This document shows, in pieces, positions 47,601 to 56,451 of a stretch of DNA of 64,000 bases. The translations under genes and the position numbers were made by a program. How positions within the stretch are numbered: the first letter of the stretch is position 1; each line of letters starts with the position of its first letter. Below the pieces are notes generated by a model. The model saw only the letters and a list, made by a program, of their open reading frames with translations. It ran no database searches and had not been told where the DNA came from. The DNA is from Planctomycetota bacterium (GTDB lineage: Bacteria; Planctomycetota; B15-G4; SIAN01): NCBI GenBank assembly GCA_028289345.1, contig JANQQL010000047.1, positions 121,454 through 185,453 of the forward strand. Reading direction: 5' to 3'.

Positions 47601-47784
47601 CCGGGCCGACGAGCAGCACGTCTTTTGCAACTTTGTGCTCATTGACGCGGACCTGATAGCGCACCGTGGCACGCGTCGAACCGCTCCCCGCATCCGCCCC
47701 GAAGTTGTCCACTTGCAAGATGCTCGAGGCCGCACCTTGGCGGAGCCACGGGAGAAACGAGTAATGCGCAAGAGGCTCATTCAT
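44695..47784 (-). CDS. Uncharacterised 1029-residue protein with internal membrane hairpin, giant operon
   Basis: No family recognised. Residues 1-555 include tryptophan-rich blocks (HYSFLPWLRQGAASSILQVD) and a polyaromatic ALIVLKEEEF motif. Around residues 575-615 there are two adjacent hydrophobic helices (ALLVAIAIALVMAIALAA, and SGVSGVIAAVAAGALPA), flanked by basic residues, so both large halves probably face the same side of a membrane. The C-terminal half has NHEMARELLWREYPTDRRGSY, a likely conserved motif, and ends with a helical tail. No signal peptide. ATG overlaps the DUF6603-like gene's stop by four bases. Confidence 0.75.
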   Translation of the reverse strand: MNEPLAHYSFLPWLRQGAASSILQVDNFGADAGSGSTRATVRYQVRVNEHKVAKDVLLVGPGDFDGMDRRAIVRREPQDRVTNFEPNYLPFVEFYDEDFPWRYTPARATGDHRLRPWLALIVLKEEEFQKAPTEKLPAIVVNDVAASLPKADQLWGWAHVHVNENLLLNPGEGVEAAATRLRERLQTDPDVAASRLICPRRLHPETAYHAFLVPTFESGRRAGLGQEVSDSVGVKAAWSAGSVILPYYDRWSFRTGEFGDFEYLVRLLKPRTLDPRIGIRDMDVQEPGIGLPPPGPAVLGLEGALKTPQTEPTAWPDPSDFQTELATQLNLPADLKKPGSSADPIVTAPLYGQWHARSPRVMTGSTPPWIDDLNLDPRTRAGAGLGTLVIQQNQEPYMQRAWSQVGEVLRANQLLIQAQLSWLMSRNIYHQHFQNLPPVKLVQWSAPLLAKVKGSPKTLRHLLRKSRVPELVVDRALRRIERPRGPISRRSSGSGPRNSGLFQSIQEGRTAAPAKQPGDKLFTFDRVEASVKSDVSGASPLPSPRALLVAIAIALVMAIALAATGAGLLLSGVSGVIAAVAAGALPASIRAARRIEAAAVLQEKQLSSEAIQGMGSRPGFRLTSSGEVPPVLGVFGSDSEQAVRFRAAASTIHRVTGWSVPATEERRAFEIDRAHQKLLGAMNPDLSMRKQLFAQVRFRHQQFRALTLDSLNLADIQQPAKIEPILAAPDFPDPMYEKLRDMDPDLLVPNLHLLPPNTISLLEANRPFIEAYMVGLNHEMARELLWREYPTDRRGSYFRQFWDVTDVVTEGITEEEREEKLRDITPLHQWSGSSSLGEHPNQPSTVAKPLVLVIRGDLFRRYPNAVVSAVPASWPSNVLAQARDFDLEKEMLPSFGAQVGDDIHFFGFDVEAEEAKGSSIRDDGKPGWFFIIRERPGEPRFGLDVAKEGQPTVNHWNDLRWSNVVANAGDLEGVQHIDLSQSLHNTNVSQPPNVDWGQDSSRMAYILFQTPVLIAVHAADMLQGLGEEP

Positions 47785-50700
47785 CCATCGACCTCTGATT
47801 GAGCGAGGACCTGAAGTTCGCCCGCGAGCTCTGGTTTCTCGAGGATCAGGGACTGCATGCGTGCGTGGGCCTGAACTTGCGTCAAACCCTGGCTTTGGGC
47901 GTCGTAGATGGTCATGTCATCCACGCGGGCGACGACAAAGTCGACAGGGTCGATGACCACCGCGGGAGTCCCTAGCAATGAGCCAGGGGGACGTTTTTCG
48001 AGAGCAAGTTCCGCTCGGGAGACAAATGACCCTCTCCTCAGTCGAGCGAACAGCCCTTGGGGCATTTTCACAATCTTCAGTTGATTGCGGACTTCTCCAT
48101 CCCAGACAACCTCCTCGTACTCGACTTCCCGGGTCAGGACGTCTCCGGTCGTGATGAGCTCGGACTGTCGCAGCGAAGAGCCCGCTTCCAGGCGCTCAAA
48201 TGACTTCCGATCGAGCTTTTCCGAGTCGTCCAATTCGAAGAAGTGAGCCGGCACGAATTCTTCGTGCACGGGGTCGATGGGGAGGTCGTCTTCCGGGTCG
48301 CCGGTGATGGGATCTTCGGTGGAAATCCCTTCGATCGAGAACACCTGCCCGTCCGCAGGACGCGCGGCACCAAACTTCTGGATCTCGACGTCCAGGGGAA
48401 GCACTTTCTGCCGAACAGTGACCGTTCCGAAAGGATGGACAACGACTTCGTCGGGCGCAGTTTCGATCTCGCGCAGAGTGACAAGCTGGCTGGATCGTGC
48501 TGGGAACTCTGCGCTCCAGTTGCCCGCTTCGGACAGAGCGGCTTGCAGCTTCGGCCAGACCTCGACATCGGGCAAGGTCGTGTCCCGGTCTTTGCCCCAT
48601 GTCACGTTGAAACGGACCGTGAACGAGAAGAACAGGATCGAGAATCGTCCTTTTCCCTTCGCGTTCCACGGAGTCGGACCACGCAACTGAAGAGAAACAT
48701 CCACTCCGAGAATCGGAGAAGTTCCCGCGCGTACCTGCAGCCCCGCCGATACGGCAACGTCGAAGAAGAACGGGGAGAACTGAAAGAGCGCGTCGAATCC
48801 CAACCAGCCGTAGACGTTGAAAGGGCCAGCCCCAGCGTACAGCTCGAGTCGAGCTCCGAACTGCACGGTGTTCGACGTCACTGCAAAGTAGGTTTCGATC
48901 TTGAGCCGAGGGTTGCCCGTCAGCAGATGGACCGTCAGCCGGTCGACACTGGGCAACTGGTGCTTTCCCGCGTCATAAGCTGGGTGAAAGCCACCGACCG
49001 ACAGCAAGAACCGAGGATCTGAGCCCCAGTTCAACTGGAAGACCATCCCTCCCGACAGGGTGAGGAACAAGAGCCGGGAGTCGAACAAATTGGCGAGGAA
49101 GAACACTTCCTTCCGCTCGAAGTCGATGATGCCCGCGAAGTTGACCTGGATCTTGATCAGCGCGGCCTTCTCATCGGGAAGGATGACTCGCAGGACCCCG
49201 AGAATTGCGATTCGTACAGGATCCGGGACTTCCACCAGCACCCCGAGCTCCAGGCGCATGAGTGTGGGAGTCCCCCAACCCAGAAGAGCCATTGGCCCGA
49301 AGACGAACTGTTTTTCTCGGGGAGGAAAGATCTCCCGCAAATCGCTCACGATCTGGGCCGAGTTCGCAATGGGATCGGCGGGGAACATCACGTGGTCGAG
49401 GCTGTTGTCCAGGATGGACTGCTTGAGACGCTCGGTCTTCATCGTCCGGTTCAGCCCGAGCAGCCCCCCCACTCCGTTGAGAGTGAAGCCGAAGCCGAGC
49501 TGCACCGGAGTGAACTCGGTGCTGATGAGGATGAGTAGAGAGAACCCCTGGCTCCCATCCGGGAGTTTGGTGGTGATGAGGCCAATCGCAGTGACGTTGA
49601 CCAACCCCTGGAAAGCGAGTTGAAGGATCCCGGTGTAACGGCCCTTGTCGGGCTCGAACTCCAGGAACCCCCCGCCCTTGAACCCACCGCCATCAATGCG
49701 AAGACCCACTCCGGTCGGCGCTTTGAAGTCCAAGTCGAAATCGGCGATGCCGAGATTCCCTCCGCCGTCCGGAAAACTCAGTGTCGCCGTCATTCCGAGG
49801 CGGTCGACAGTGACCGCGAGGGGGCCGAGTTGGGCCGCGATCCCCGCCGAGACCTCGAGAGGAATGGCGCTGTCCTGCAATCCGGAAGCAAGGTACAGGC
49901 GGGGAAGTTTGACTGGCCCCAGAGACAGGTTGACCGGGATTTCGACTTCGAGTGCCGAGCTCCCATCGAAACGAATCCCATGATTCGGGGACCAGCGAGC
50001 ACCGACGTCGAACTCTGCATCCACTTTCACGCCCGAGAGGAGCTTGGCGAGGAAGCCGTCACCACTCGAGAAGTCGAGAACCAGCCGCCCCCCTTTGACC
50101 TCGGCGATCACCACGGGTTCCGCGTGAAACTTGCCGCCCTCGGTTCGCGCGGTCATTCCAAACGACACCGCCAGGCGCTTGGCTTCGAGCCGGCTCGTCT
50201 CTTTGCCACCTGGGTCCTTGGCCTTTCCAACCAGCAGGATTGGCTGAGAGCCTTCCGCGGCGAGCCCAAAGTTGACGTCGAATTCGACGTTGCCCGAGGG
50301 CGGTACTAGTTCGACAGAGAACGGCGGCTGAACCCGTGCCTCCAAATCGGCGACGAACTCTCCCTCGGCGGCCATGGTGAACTTCCACAGTTCGCCGAGT
50401 TCTAGCTCTGTCTGATAGTCCCCCTTTGCGGAGGGACGAAGATTCAGCAGGAGCCCAGGAGGACTGTGACTGGCATCGAGCTCCAGACTGAAGAGATATG
50501 CCTCGAAAATCGGCGGCAGCGATTCGGGCGCAAGGAGATTGGCCGGCATTTGCAAATCGTTGCCGAAGATCTCTTCCATCTTCTTGAACAAGGCCGCACC
50601 GTCGAAGCTGGCCTGGCCCCAACCATAGAGTTCGTCGAGAAGCTTGGTCGGATTCGAAAGCAGCTGAATGAATCGGTCAAAGTGGATCGCGCGGGCGACG

Positions 50701-51242
50701 TACCCAGGAGCGATGGGGTCATCCAGCTCCGCCCCTCGAGCATGCCTCTCCAGGACCCCGAAGACTTTCAACAACGCAAATGCGTGGGGAATCTTCTCCG
50801 CCAAGTGCTCGACCACAAGAAAGTCGAGCAGCCGGCGCGGCAGCTTCTGAGCGAACATGGCCAAGTAGCCCTGCTGCTCGGGCGTCAGTCCGGCTGCATT
50901 CGCGGCGGAGGCGATCGCATTGCCGACGTTGGCCAGGGATTGGGCAAGCCCAGCAATGTTGCCAACCAGCTGCGCCCCGACACTCGAAATCTGAGCAACG
51001 TCGCCGCTGTCGATCGCCTGAACGAGCTTCGGAGCGTCGTCGGCGATCTTCTGAGCCGCGGTCGCCACCGCTGCGAACTCCGCCGCGACCGCCCCTTGGG
51101 ATGAAATCCCGGCAGGCAGGCGCAAACCGAGGTCCGCAAGCACCGCATCTGGGCCACGATCGTCCAGCTGCTGCTTGAGAGGAAGCATCGCCGCCCCGAG
51201 CAGACGGGCAAGAACTTCGAGAGTGCCCGCTCCGGATGCCAT
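47781..51242 (-). CDS. DUF6603-like giant beta-rich protein (1153 residues)
   Basis: Resembles the uncharacterised DUF6603 family: VNVTAIGLITTKLPDGSQG, STEFTPVQLGFGFTLNGVGG, LLGLNRTM and a later FDSRLLFLTLSGGMVFQLNWG stretch match what I recall of it. Residues 1-200 are alpha-helical with alanine-rich segments; residues about 250-860 are long alternating beta strands with glycine-rich turns, giving an amphipathic beta groove or barrel look. No signal peptide or membrane helix. Coupled to both neighbours: its ATG shares a base with the protease stop (TAATG) and its stop overlaps the 1029-residue gene's start. Function unknown. Confidence 0.7.
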   Translation of the reverse strand: MASGAGTLEVLARLLGAAMLPLKQQLDDRGPDAVLADLGLRLPAGISSQGAVAAEFAAVATAAQKIADDAPKLVQAIDSGDVAQISSVGAQLVGNIAGLAQSLANVGNAIASAANAAGLTPEQQGYLAMFAQKLPRRLLDFLVVEHLAEKIPHAFALLKVFGVLERHARGAELDDPIAPGYVARAIHFDRFIQLLSNPTKLLDELYGWGQASFDGAALFKKMEEIFGNDLQMPANLLAPESLPPIFEAYLFSLELDASHSPPGLLLNLRPSAKGDYQTELELGELWKFTMAAEGEFVADLEARVQPPFSVELVPPSGNVEFDVNFGLAAEGSQPILLVGKAKDPGGKETSRLEAKRLAVSFGMTARTEGGKFHAEPVVIAEVKGGRLVLDFSSGDGFLAKLLSGVKVDAEFDVGARWSPNHGIRFDGSSALEVEIPVNLSLGPVKLPRLYLASGLQDSAIPLEVSAGIAAQLGPLAVTVDRLGMTATLSFPDGGGNLGIADFDLDFKAPTGVGLRIDGGGFKGGGFLEFEPDKGRYTGILQLAFQGLVNVTAIGLITTKLPDGSQGFSLLILISTEFTPVQLGFGFTLNGVGGLLGLNRTMKTERLKQSILDNSLDHVMFPADPIANSAQIVSDLREIFPPREKQFVFGPMALLGWGTPTLMRLELGVLVEVPDPVRIAILGVLRVILPDEKAALIKIQVNFAGIIDFERKEVFFLANLFDSRLLFLTLSGGMVFQLNWGSDPRFLLSVGGFHPAYDAGKHQLPSVDRLTVHLLTGNPRLKIETYFAVTSNTVQFGARLELYAGAGPFNVYGWLGFDALFQFSPFFFDVAVSAGLQVRAGTSPILGVDVSLQLRGPTPWNAKGKGRFSILFFSFTVRFNVTWGKDRDTTLPDVEVWPKLQAALSEAGNWSAEFPARSSQLVTLREIETAPDEVVVHPFGTVTVRQKVLPLDVEIQKFGAARPADGQVFSIEGISTEDPITGDPEDDLPIDPVHEEFVPAHFFELDDSEKLDRKSFERLEAGSSLRQSELITTGDVLTREVEYEEVVWDGEVRNQLKIVKMPQGLFARLRRGSFVSRAELALEKRPPGSLLGTPAVVIDPVDFVVARVDDMTIYDAQSQGLTQVQAHARMQSLILEKPELAGELQVLAQSEVDG

Positions 51243-53596
51243 TAGCGAAGACGACCCTCGTCTTTCATCAACTGCTGGATCAAGGCTCTCGGAAACGCGG
51301 AAAACTGGTCGCCAAAGCTTCCGACGTCTGCTTGCAAACGAGGGGTTCCAAACCGGGCAAGAACCGCCAGGAACCTCTCCATGGCCGAGGGCTGGAATGA
51401 CGCGTCGATCTCAGCGAGCACCGATCGAGAAGCACCTGCCAACGAACCAAGCAGTGCCTGAACCAGCCTCGGCCCCTGCAAGCGATGCCAAACGGCAGCA
51501 ACCTTCGGACGAGAAGCGATCAACTCTTTCACTTCTCGATAGTGGCGGCTCACGAGAGCCATCCCCAGCTCCGCGCCGGGAGCTCGGAGGATTCGCCCGT
51601 GCAACTCAGGAAAGTACGGAGACCCGGGAACCAAAGAGATCCGCGAATGAGGAGGAAGCCCGTCACTCCACCGTGGCAGCCATTCATCAAACCCCAGTCG
51701 AGGGCTTCGAGAGAAGAACATGGGAGGAGGAGTGCCTCCAGAGCCGCTCCCTCCCCCTCCAAACTGCAAGTCCACCGCTGCTTTGACGTTCAGCTTCCCT
51801 GCTCCCCAGAGACTACCCAACAGCAACGGGGGCATTCCATCGTTGGGTTTGGAAGCCGTTGCCTTCAGCCTTGCCTTGATCTGTGACGCCGTCAAGGTGC
51901 TGTCTTTCTGTAGCAAGAGCGCGGCTGCTCCCGTCACGTGTGGAGCTGCCATGCTGGTGCCCGTCATGACCTGATAGAAGTCGAGACAACAGTCGCTGCA
52001 CCAAGTCGCCTTTTCCTGAACTTTCTCACTGGGGACGATTGCCGCTGTCACCTCACCTGGAGCACAGAGATCCGGCTTGATCTTCTCTGGAGGATCTCTG
52101 TCATCCCCTTTGCTCGACGCGAAGGAAAGACGGTCCTTTCCTTGCTCCCCAGTCTTCATCCGATAGGCACCGACGGTAATCACCGACGGAGATGTTCCGG
52201 GAATTGACACAGTCCGGTACGGGTTGGCAAAAGTACGAAACAAGGGCGAGCGGTCTTTTCCATCAAACGCTCCCTCGCACCAAGCATCGAAGTTGACGTG
52301 CGAGTTACCAACGTTCTTTAGATGGATTTTCCACACACCCACCCGGAGGGGAGTCAGCGAGCTGGGAATGAGCCGCAAGGAGAGAAAGTGCTTCCCACTG
52401 TGCGGAGCTTTCTGGTTGGCAGCACCTTGGACCACAAACCCTTTCCAGTCGTCTTGATTCGCGCCGGGACCAAACAATGCCCCCGTCGGACCAAGAGCGT
52501 CGCTTTTCTTCATTCCTGGCGGCTCAATCCAAAGCTGCAACGCTCCAGTCGGGTCTCCCGTCTCCTCCCGATACCAGATCTCCAGAGTGCGTTCTTTCTG
52601 CGCATACTCCTCGACATTCGCGAAGACGACCAACTCTAAGACGACGCTTTTCGTCTTTGGAATCGCCGCACTCGCATGAAAACAGTGTCCACCACTAAGA
52701 TTCCAATTTCTGTTGCTGTCGTAGGTCCCGCCCTCGTTTCCCGCGGAAGTCACGATTGCCCTCTTGGGCTTCGCCAACAGCGCGCTGGCCCTTCGCTCGA
52801 TCAAGGTGGTGCCATCGTGGGGGCCAAGCTGACTGCCCTGACTGATATTGATCACGGCCGGTTTGCTCCCGGCCTTCGAGAAGACATACTCCATCGCATC
52901 CGCAAGGTGCTGTGAATCCGCCAGTTTCCCCCCGCCCGTGAGGACAACAACCACGAGCTCAGCTTCCGGCGCCACACCCACAAACGTAAATGCCGAGCGA
53001 CAGTTCCCGGCCTGCGACCCATCACCGGCAGCAATGCTAGCGACGTGGGTTGCGTGACTGTCATCAGGGGCCGAAAAGTATTTGGAACCGGGAAAATCGA
53101 GACCATATCCATAGGAAGGCTTCTCGCCGGGATCCGAGGGGAGCGCCTTGTTCTTCTCATCTCTGGATTGATCCCACACCGCGAGAACTCGGGTTGTGTG
53201 ATCTTCCTTGCGAAAAACCTCAAGGCTGGCATCAAACTCCGTGTCAATGATGCCGACGACAACACCCTTCCCCTTGAGTGGACTCACATCGTTATGAACC
53301 AAGTCCGCTTGGATTGAGGAAAGGCTTCGGTCCAGCTCACGCGAAAGCACCCAGCCCTTCTCCATCTTGACGACATGGGAAATCTCGTGAAGTTCCTTCA
53401 GCTGGCCGATGGGCAGTGATCCGCTCGAGATGTGATAACCGTCGATCGGATGAGTCGTCGTACCATTGCTCTCAAAACCCACCGCGTGAAGGTCTTGAAT
53501 GTCACCGGTAAACTCAACCATGAATCCCACGCGATCCGAAGGGCTCTGACTGTTCGCGTAGTAGATGTGAGTCAGTGCCGGGTCCAATTTATGCAT
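51242..53596 (-). CDS. Subtilisin-like (S8) serine protease, first gene of giant operon
   Basis: Protease of 784 residues with the S8 triad: Asp in VVVGIIDTEFD, His in DDSHATHVASIAAGDG, Ser in GTSMAAPHVTGAAAL. An oxyanion Asn lies in TSAGNEGG. The catalytic domain has a roughly 150-residue insertion (LEIWYREETGDPTGALQLW) between the oxyanion Asn and catalytic Ser, and a helical C-terminal domain (VKELIASRPKVAAVWHRL). No signal peptide is evident, unusual for S8 enzymes, so it may act inside the cell or on its operon partners. ATG at 53596 with AAGGTGG upstream; a GC-poorer frame continues to 53710. Base composition is visibly lower in GC than in neighbouring genes. Confidence 0.85.
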   Translation of the reverse strand: MHKLDPALTHIYYANSQSPSDRVGFMVEFTGDIQDLHAVGFESNGTTTHPIDGYHISSGSLPIGQLKELHEISHVVKMEKGWVLSRELDRSLSSIQADLVHNDVSPLKGKGVVVGIIDTEFDASLEVFRKEDHTTRVLAVWDQSRDEKNKALPSDPGEKPSYGYGLDFPGSKYFSAPDDSHATHVASIAAGDGSQAGNCRSAFTFVGVAPEAELVVVVLTGGGKLADSQHLADAMEYVFSKAGSKPAVINISQGSQLGPHDGTTLIERRASALLAKPKRAIVTSAGNEGGTYDSNRNWNLSGGHCFHASAAIPKTKSVVLELVVFANVEEYAQKERTLEIWYREETGDPTGALQLWIEPPGMKKSDALGPTGALFGPGANQDDWKGFVVQGAANQKAPHSGKHFLSLRLIPSSLTPLRVGVWKIHLKNVGNSHVNFDAWCEGAFDGKDRSPLFRTFANPYRTVSIPGTSPSVITVGAYRMKTGEQGKDRLSFASSKGDDRDPPEKIKPDLCAPGEVTAAIVPSEKVQEKATWCSDCCLDFYQVMTGTSMAAPHVTGAAALLLQKDSTLTASQIKARLKATASKPNDGMPPLLLGSLWGAGKLNVKAAVDLQFGGGGSGSGGTPPPMFFSRSPRLGFDEWLPRWSDGLPPHSRISLVPGSPYFPELHGRILRAPGAELGMALVSRHYREVKELIASRPKVAAVWHRLQGPRLVQALLGSLAGASRSVLAEIDASFQPSAMERFLAVLARFGTPRLQADVGSFGDQFSAFPRALIQQLMKDEGRLR

Positions 53597-53788
53597 TTGA
53601 CCACCTTGGGCATTGAAGCCTGGACGAGAAACACGCAGACCGAAGCAGAGTTTGTCCGTCCTTAGTATTGCGGGACAACCAAGCGGAGACAACGTGAAAC
53701 CCCCAAGCACCTCACTACGAAAGAGGGCGCAAGATCACTCGAACGGATTGCGGACAAACGATGAAATTGACCGAAGGAGCCAGCCGAG

Positions 53789-54889
53789 CTAGTGCACCCG
53801 CCGCCGTCGGTTCCGCAAGTAGTCCACGAACAAGAACGACCCGAGCTGGTCCGCGCTTGAATAGTACGCGCGTCCTTTGTTCAACTTCGTGAAGTCTTCC
53901 ACGAAGCCAACCAAGTACGGATCGTCGGTCAGCATGAAGGTCGATACGGTGATGTGACGGCGGCGCAGCAAGGCGGCCATCTCGAGGGTTTTGTTCACGA
54001 CCTTCCGGTCTAGCCCCATGGGGTTCTTGTAGAGGCGACCGTTCTCGGTCAGGCACGAAGGCTTGCCATCCGTGATCAGGAAGATCTGACGGTTGGGGTG
54101 CTTCTTGCGCGACAAGATTTGGGCCGCAAGCTCGAGGCCCTCTCGAGTATTGGTGTGAAACGGACCGTTGGTGAGGTACGGGATGCGCGGAATCTCGATT
54201 TCCTGGGCACGGTCGCCGAACACGATCACCGAGATGTCGTCGCGGGGATAGCGGGTTCGAATCAGCTCCACCATGGCAAGCGCCACGCGCTTGGCGGGGG
54301 TGATTCGGTCCTCGCCGTAGAGAGTCATCGAATGGGAAATGTCGATGGCGATGACCGTTGCACAGGAGGTGCTGGTTTCAGTCTCAAAGACTTCGAGGTC
54401 TTCTTCGCGAAAGGACCCATGCAGCTGGCCATCGCGACGAATCCGGTTCTGCAGGGAGCCGTTCCAGTTGACCTCGCCCACGTCGTCACCAAACTGGTAG
54501 GGACGAGTCTCGGAGAGCCGCTCGGTGACTCCCGGACCGGCCTTGCCAGTGCGATGCTCTCCGGTCCCCCCGGTGCGAGCCAGGCCGGTGAACATGCGCT
54601 GCAAGGAGTCGCGACGAATGCGCACTTCGCCTTTGCTGGACAAGCGCAGGCCGCCGGTCGGCACACGCTCCACGTCACCCTCTTTCAGAAGCTCCTCGCG
54701 GAACTGGTCGATGCCGTAGTCCGGACGGAACAGCCCGTACTGATCGCCGATGCGCTCGAGCCAAGCAAAGGACAGCTCCGCGTCTCCACCCGTCGCGAGG
54801 AGGAGATGCTGGTACATGTCCAGCAACTTGCGAAAAAGGTCCTTGTCGGTCGCGCTTGCCGGATCCCAGTGGAGGTACTGATAGTCCAT
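53789..54889 (-). CDS. VWA-domain protein (magnesium-chelatase D / CoxE-like)
   Basis: Protein of 366 residues with a von Willebrand A domain: MIDAS motif DISHSMT (DxSxS), the Thr in NTREGLEL and the ITDGKPSC Asp. The N-terminal 150 residues are helical, with a GGTGEHRTGKAG linker. Paired with the MoxR-like ATPase 52 bases upstream on the same strand. Such pairs act as chaperone-like complexes that insert metals or activate enzymes. It stands 78 bases before the extended reading frame of the giant operon's protease gene, so cotranscription is possible. Target unknown. Confidence 0.85.
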   Translation of the reverse strand: MDYQYLHWDPASATDKDLFRKLLDMYQHLLLATGGDAELSFAWLERIGDQYGLFRPDYGIDQFREELLKEGDVERVPTGGLRLSSKGEVRIRRDSLQRMFTGLARTGGTGEHRTGKAGPGVTERLSETRPYQFGDDVGEVNWNGSLQNRIRRDGQLHGSFREEDLEVFETETSTSCATVIAIDISHSMTLYGEDRITPAKRVALAMVELIRTRYPRDDISVIVFGDRAQEIEIPRIPYLTNGPFHTNTREGLELAAQILSRKKHPNRQIFLITDGKPSCLTENGRLYKNPMGLDRKVVNKTLEMAALLRRRHITVSTFMLTDDPYLVGFVEDFTKLNKGRAYYSSADQLGSFLFVDYLRNRRRRVH

Positions 54890-54941
54890 GGCGCGCTAGT
54901 GCCCAACATCCGAGACGCAATGCCTCGAGGTGGATCGCCAC

Positions 54942-56447
54942 TCAGCCACCCGTCGCTCCCAGATCCCCGACCATGTCGTCGAACTGATCCCGAAAGCTCG
55001 AACCATTCACGCCAGCCTTCTTCGCCAGCAACGAACACTGGTGAAGCCCTTCGAGGATCAACTCCATCGCAGCGGCTTCCTCTCCTGGAGACGACGGTTG
55101 GAGCTTGCGCTGGGCCAGGTCCAGCAGCCCGGGGACTTGCTCCAAGGCACTGCGAGTGTCCTCGTCACTGGCGTCTTCCGAAACTTCGACGGTGCGACCG
55201 GCTCGAAAGTGCTTGAGCAGGGGCTGGTACTCGCCTTCTCCTTCCTTGGACGCGAGAGGATCGGCGAACAGCTCTTGGAACACCACCTTCAGGCCCTTGC
55301 CGATGACGTCGCGACAAACGGCCTGCGTGCCTTCCTGCTCCCCTTCGAAGACCAGCTCGACTTTGCCAGCGATTCCTGGCAACGCGGCGTACAGGTCGGA
55401 CGGTCGGGCACAAGCTTCGGAGTCTCCGGCCGACAGCGCCCGCCGCTCTGCGTTCGACACCATGTTTTCCATGAGCGCGATGGTGACTCGCGCCGAAACT
55501 CCCGAACTTTGGTCCACGAAGGACGAGACCCGTGCCTGGATCGCCGTCTCTTCGACCGCCGCTCGCAGGAACTCCGGCACTCTCACGTTGGCGGCGTCGG
55601 TCCGCTCCACCCAAGATTCTTGGGCAGTGATCGCCGCTCCGTCGTCTCGCGACATGGGATAGTGGGTGTGGATCTGACTGCGGATCCGATCCCGCAACGG
55701 AGTGACCAGGTTTCCGCGGTTGGTGTAGTCCTCGGGGTTGGCGGTGAAGACCATCATCAGATCCAAAGGAATGCGCAACGGCAGTCCGCGGATCTGAATG
55801 TCCTTCTCTTCCAACAAATTGAACAGCCCCACCTGCACTCGAGTCGGCAAGTCCGGCAGCTCGTTCAAGCAGAAGATTCCCCGATGGGTGCGTGGAATGA
55901 GTCCGAACTGAAGGATCTCGGGGTCCATCAAGGTGCGTTGCTCTGCCGCCGCTTTCAACGGATCGATGTCGCCGATGACATCGGCCATAGTGATGTCGGG
56001 GGTCGCGAGCTTCTCTTGATAGCGCTCGTCCCGCGGGATCCAGGCCACCGGAAGGTCGTCCCCGTGTCGCTCGCAGAGTGCGACCGATGTGGTGGTCACC
56101 GGGTGATACGGATCTTCGTGAATCGGCGAGCCTTCGATCACAGGAAGCCACGGATCCAAAAATTCGACCAGAGCTCTCGCCAGGCGAGTCTTGGCTTGTC
56201 CCCGCAACCCAAGCAAGATCAGGTCGTGCTTGGACAACAACGCGTTCACCAGCTGCGGCACCACAGTCTTCTGATAACCAATCACGCCGGGAAACAGTTC
56301 TTGTCCCGACGAGACGGCTTTTCGCAGGTTGTCGCGGATCTCGTGCTTGACCGAACGGGACTTCCATCCCGAGCGCTTCAGCTCTCCGAGCGTGCGCGGA
56401 AGGTTGTCCGGGGCAGCGGCCGACCCCGCGGAAGTGGAACCAGAGAT
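54942..56447 (-). CDS. MoxR-family AAA+ ATPase (magnesium chelatase subunit I-like), start codon unclear
   Basis: AAA+ ATPase of about 500 residues. Walker A region LGLRGQAKTRL, Walker B CLNELPDLP, sensor-1 MVFTANPEDYTNRG. Protein-like N-terminal sequence LGELKRSGWKSRSVKHEIRD precedes the first in-frame GTG (56285). From the in-frame stop at 56514-56516 to 56285 there is no ATG, GTG or TTG. The start given here, an ATC codon at 56447 with GGAAGAGAG upstream, is therefore a guess; it would follow the small upstream gene by four bases. Works with the VWA protein (inference from the family). Confidence 0.8.
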   Translation of the reverse strand: MSGSTSAGSAAAPDNLPRTLGELKRSGWKSRSVKHEIRDNLRKAVSSGQELFPGVIGYQKTVVPQLVNALLSKHDLILLGLRGQAKTRLARALVEFLDPWLPVIEGSPIHEDPYHPVTTTSVALCERHGDDLPVAWIPRDERYQEKLATPDITMADVIGDIDPLKAAAEQRTLMDPEILQFGLIPRTHRGIFCLNELPDLPTRVQVGLFNLLEEKDIQIRGLPLRIPLDLMMVFTANPEDYTNRGNLVTPLRDRIRSQIHTHYPMSRDDGAAITAQESWVERTDAANVRVPEFLRAAVEETAIQARVSSFVDQSSGVSARVTIALMENMVSNAERRALSAGDSEACARPSDLYAALPGIAGKVELVFEGEQEGTQAVCRDVIGKGLKVVFQELFADPLASKEGEGEYQPLLKHFRAGRTVEVSEDASDEDTRSALEQVPGLLDLAQRKLQPSSPGEEAAAMELILEGLHQCSLLAKKAGVNGSSFRDQFDDMVGDLGATGG

Positions 56448-56451
56448 GACT

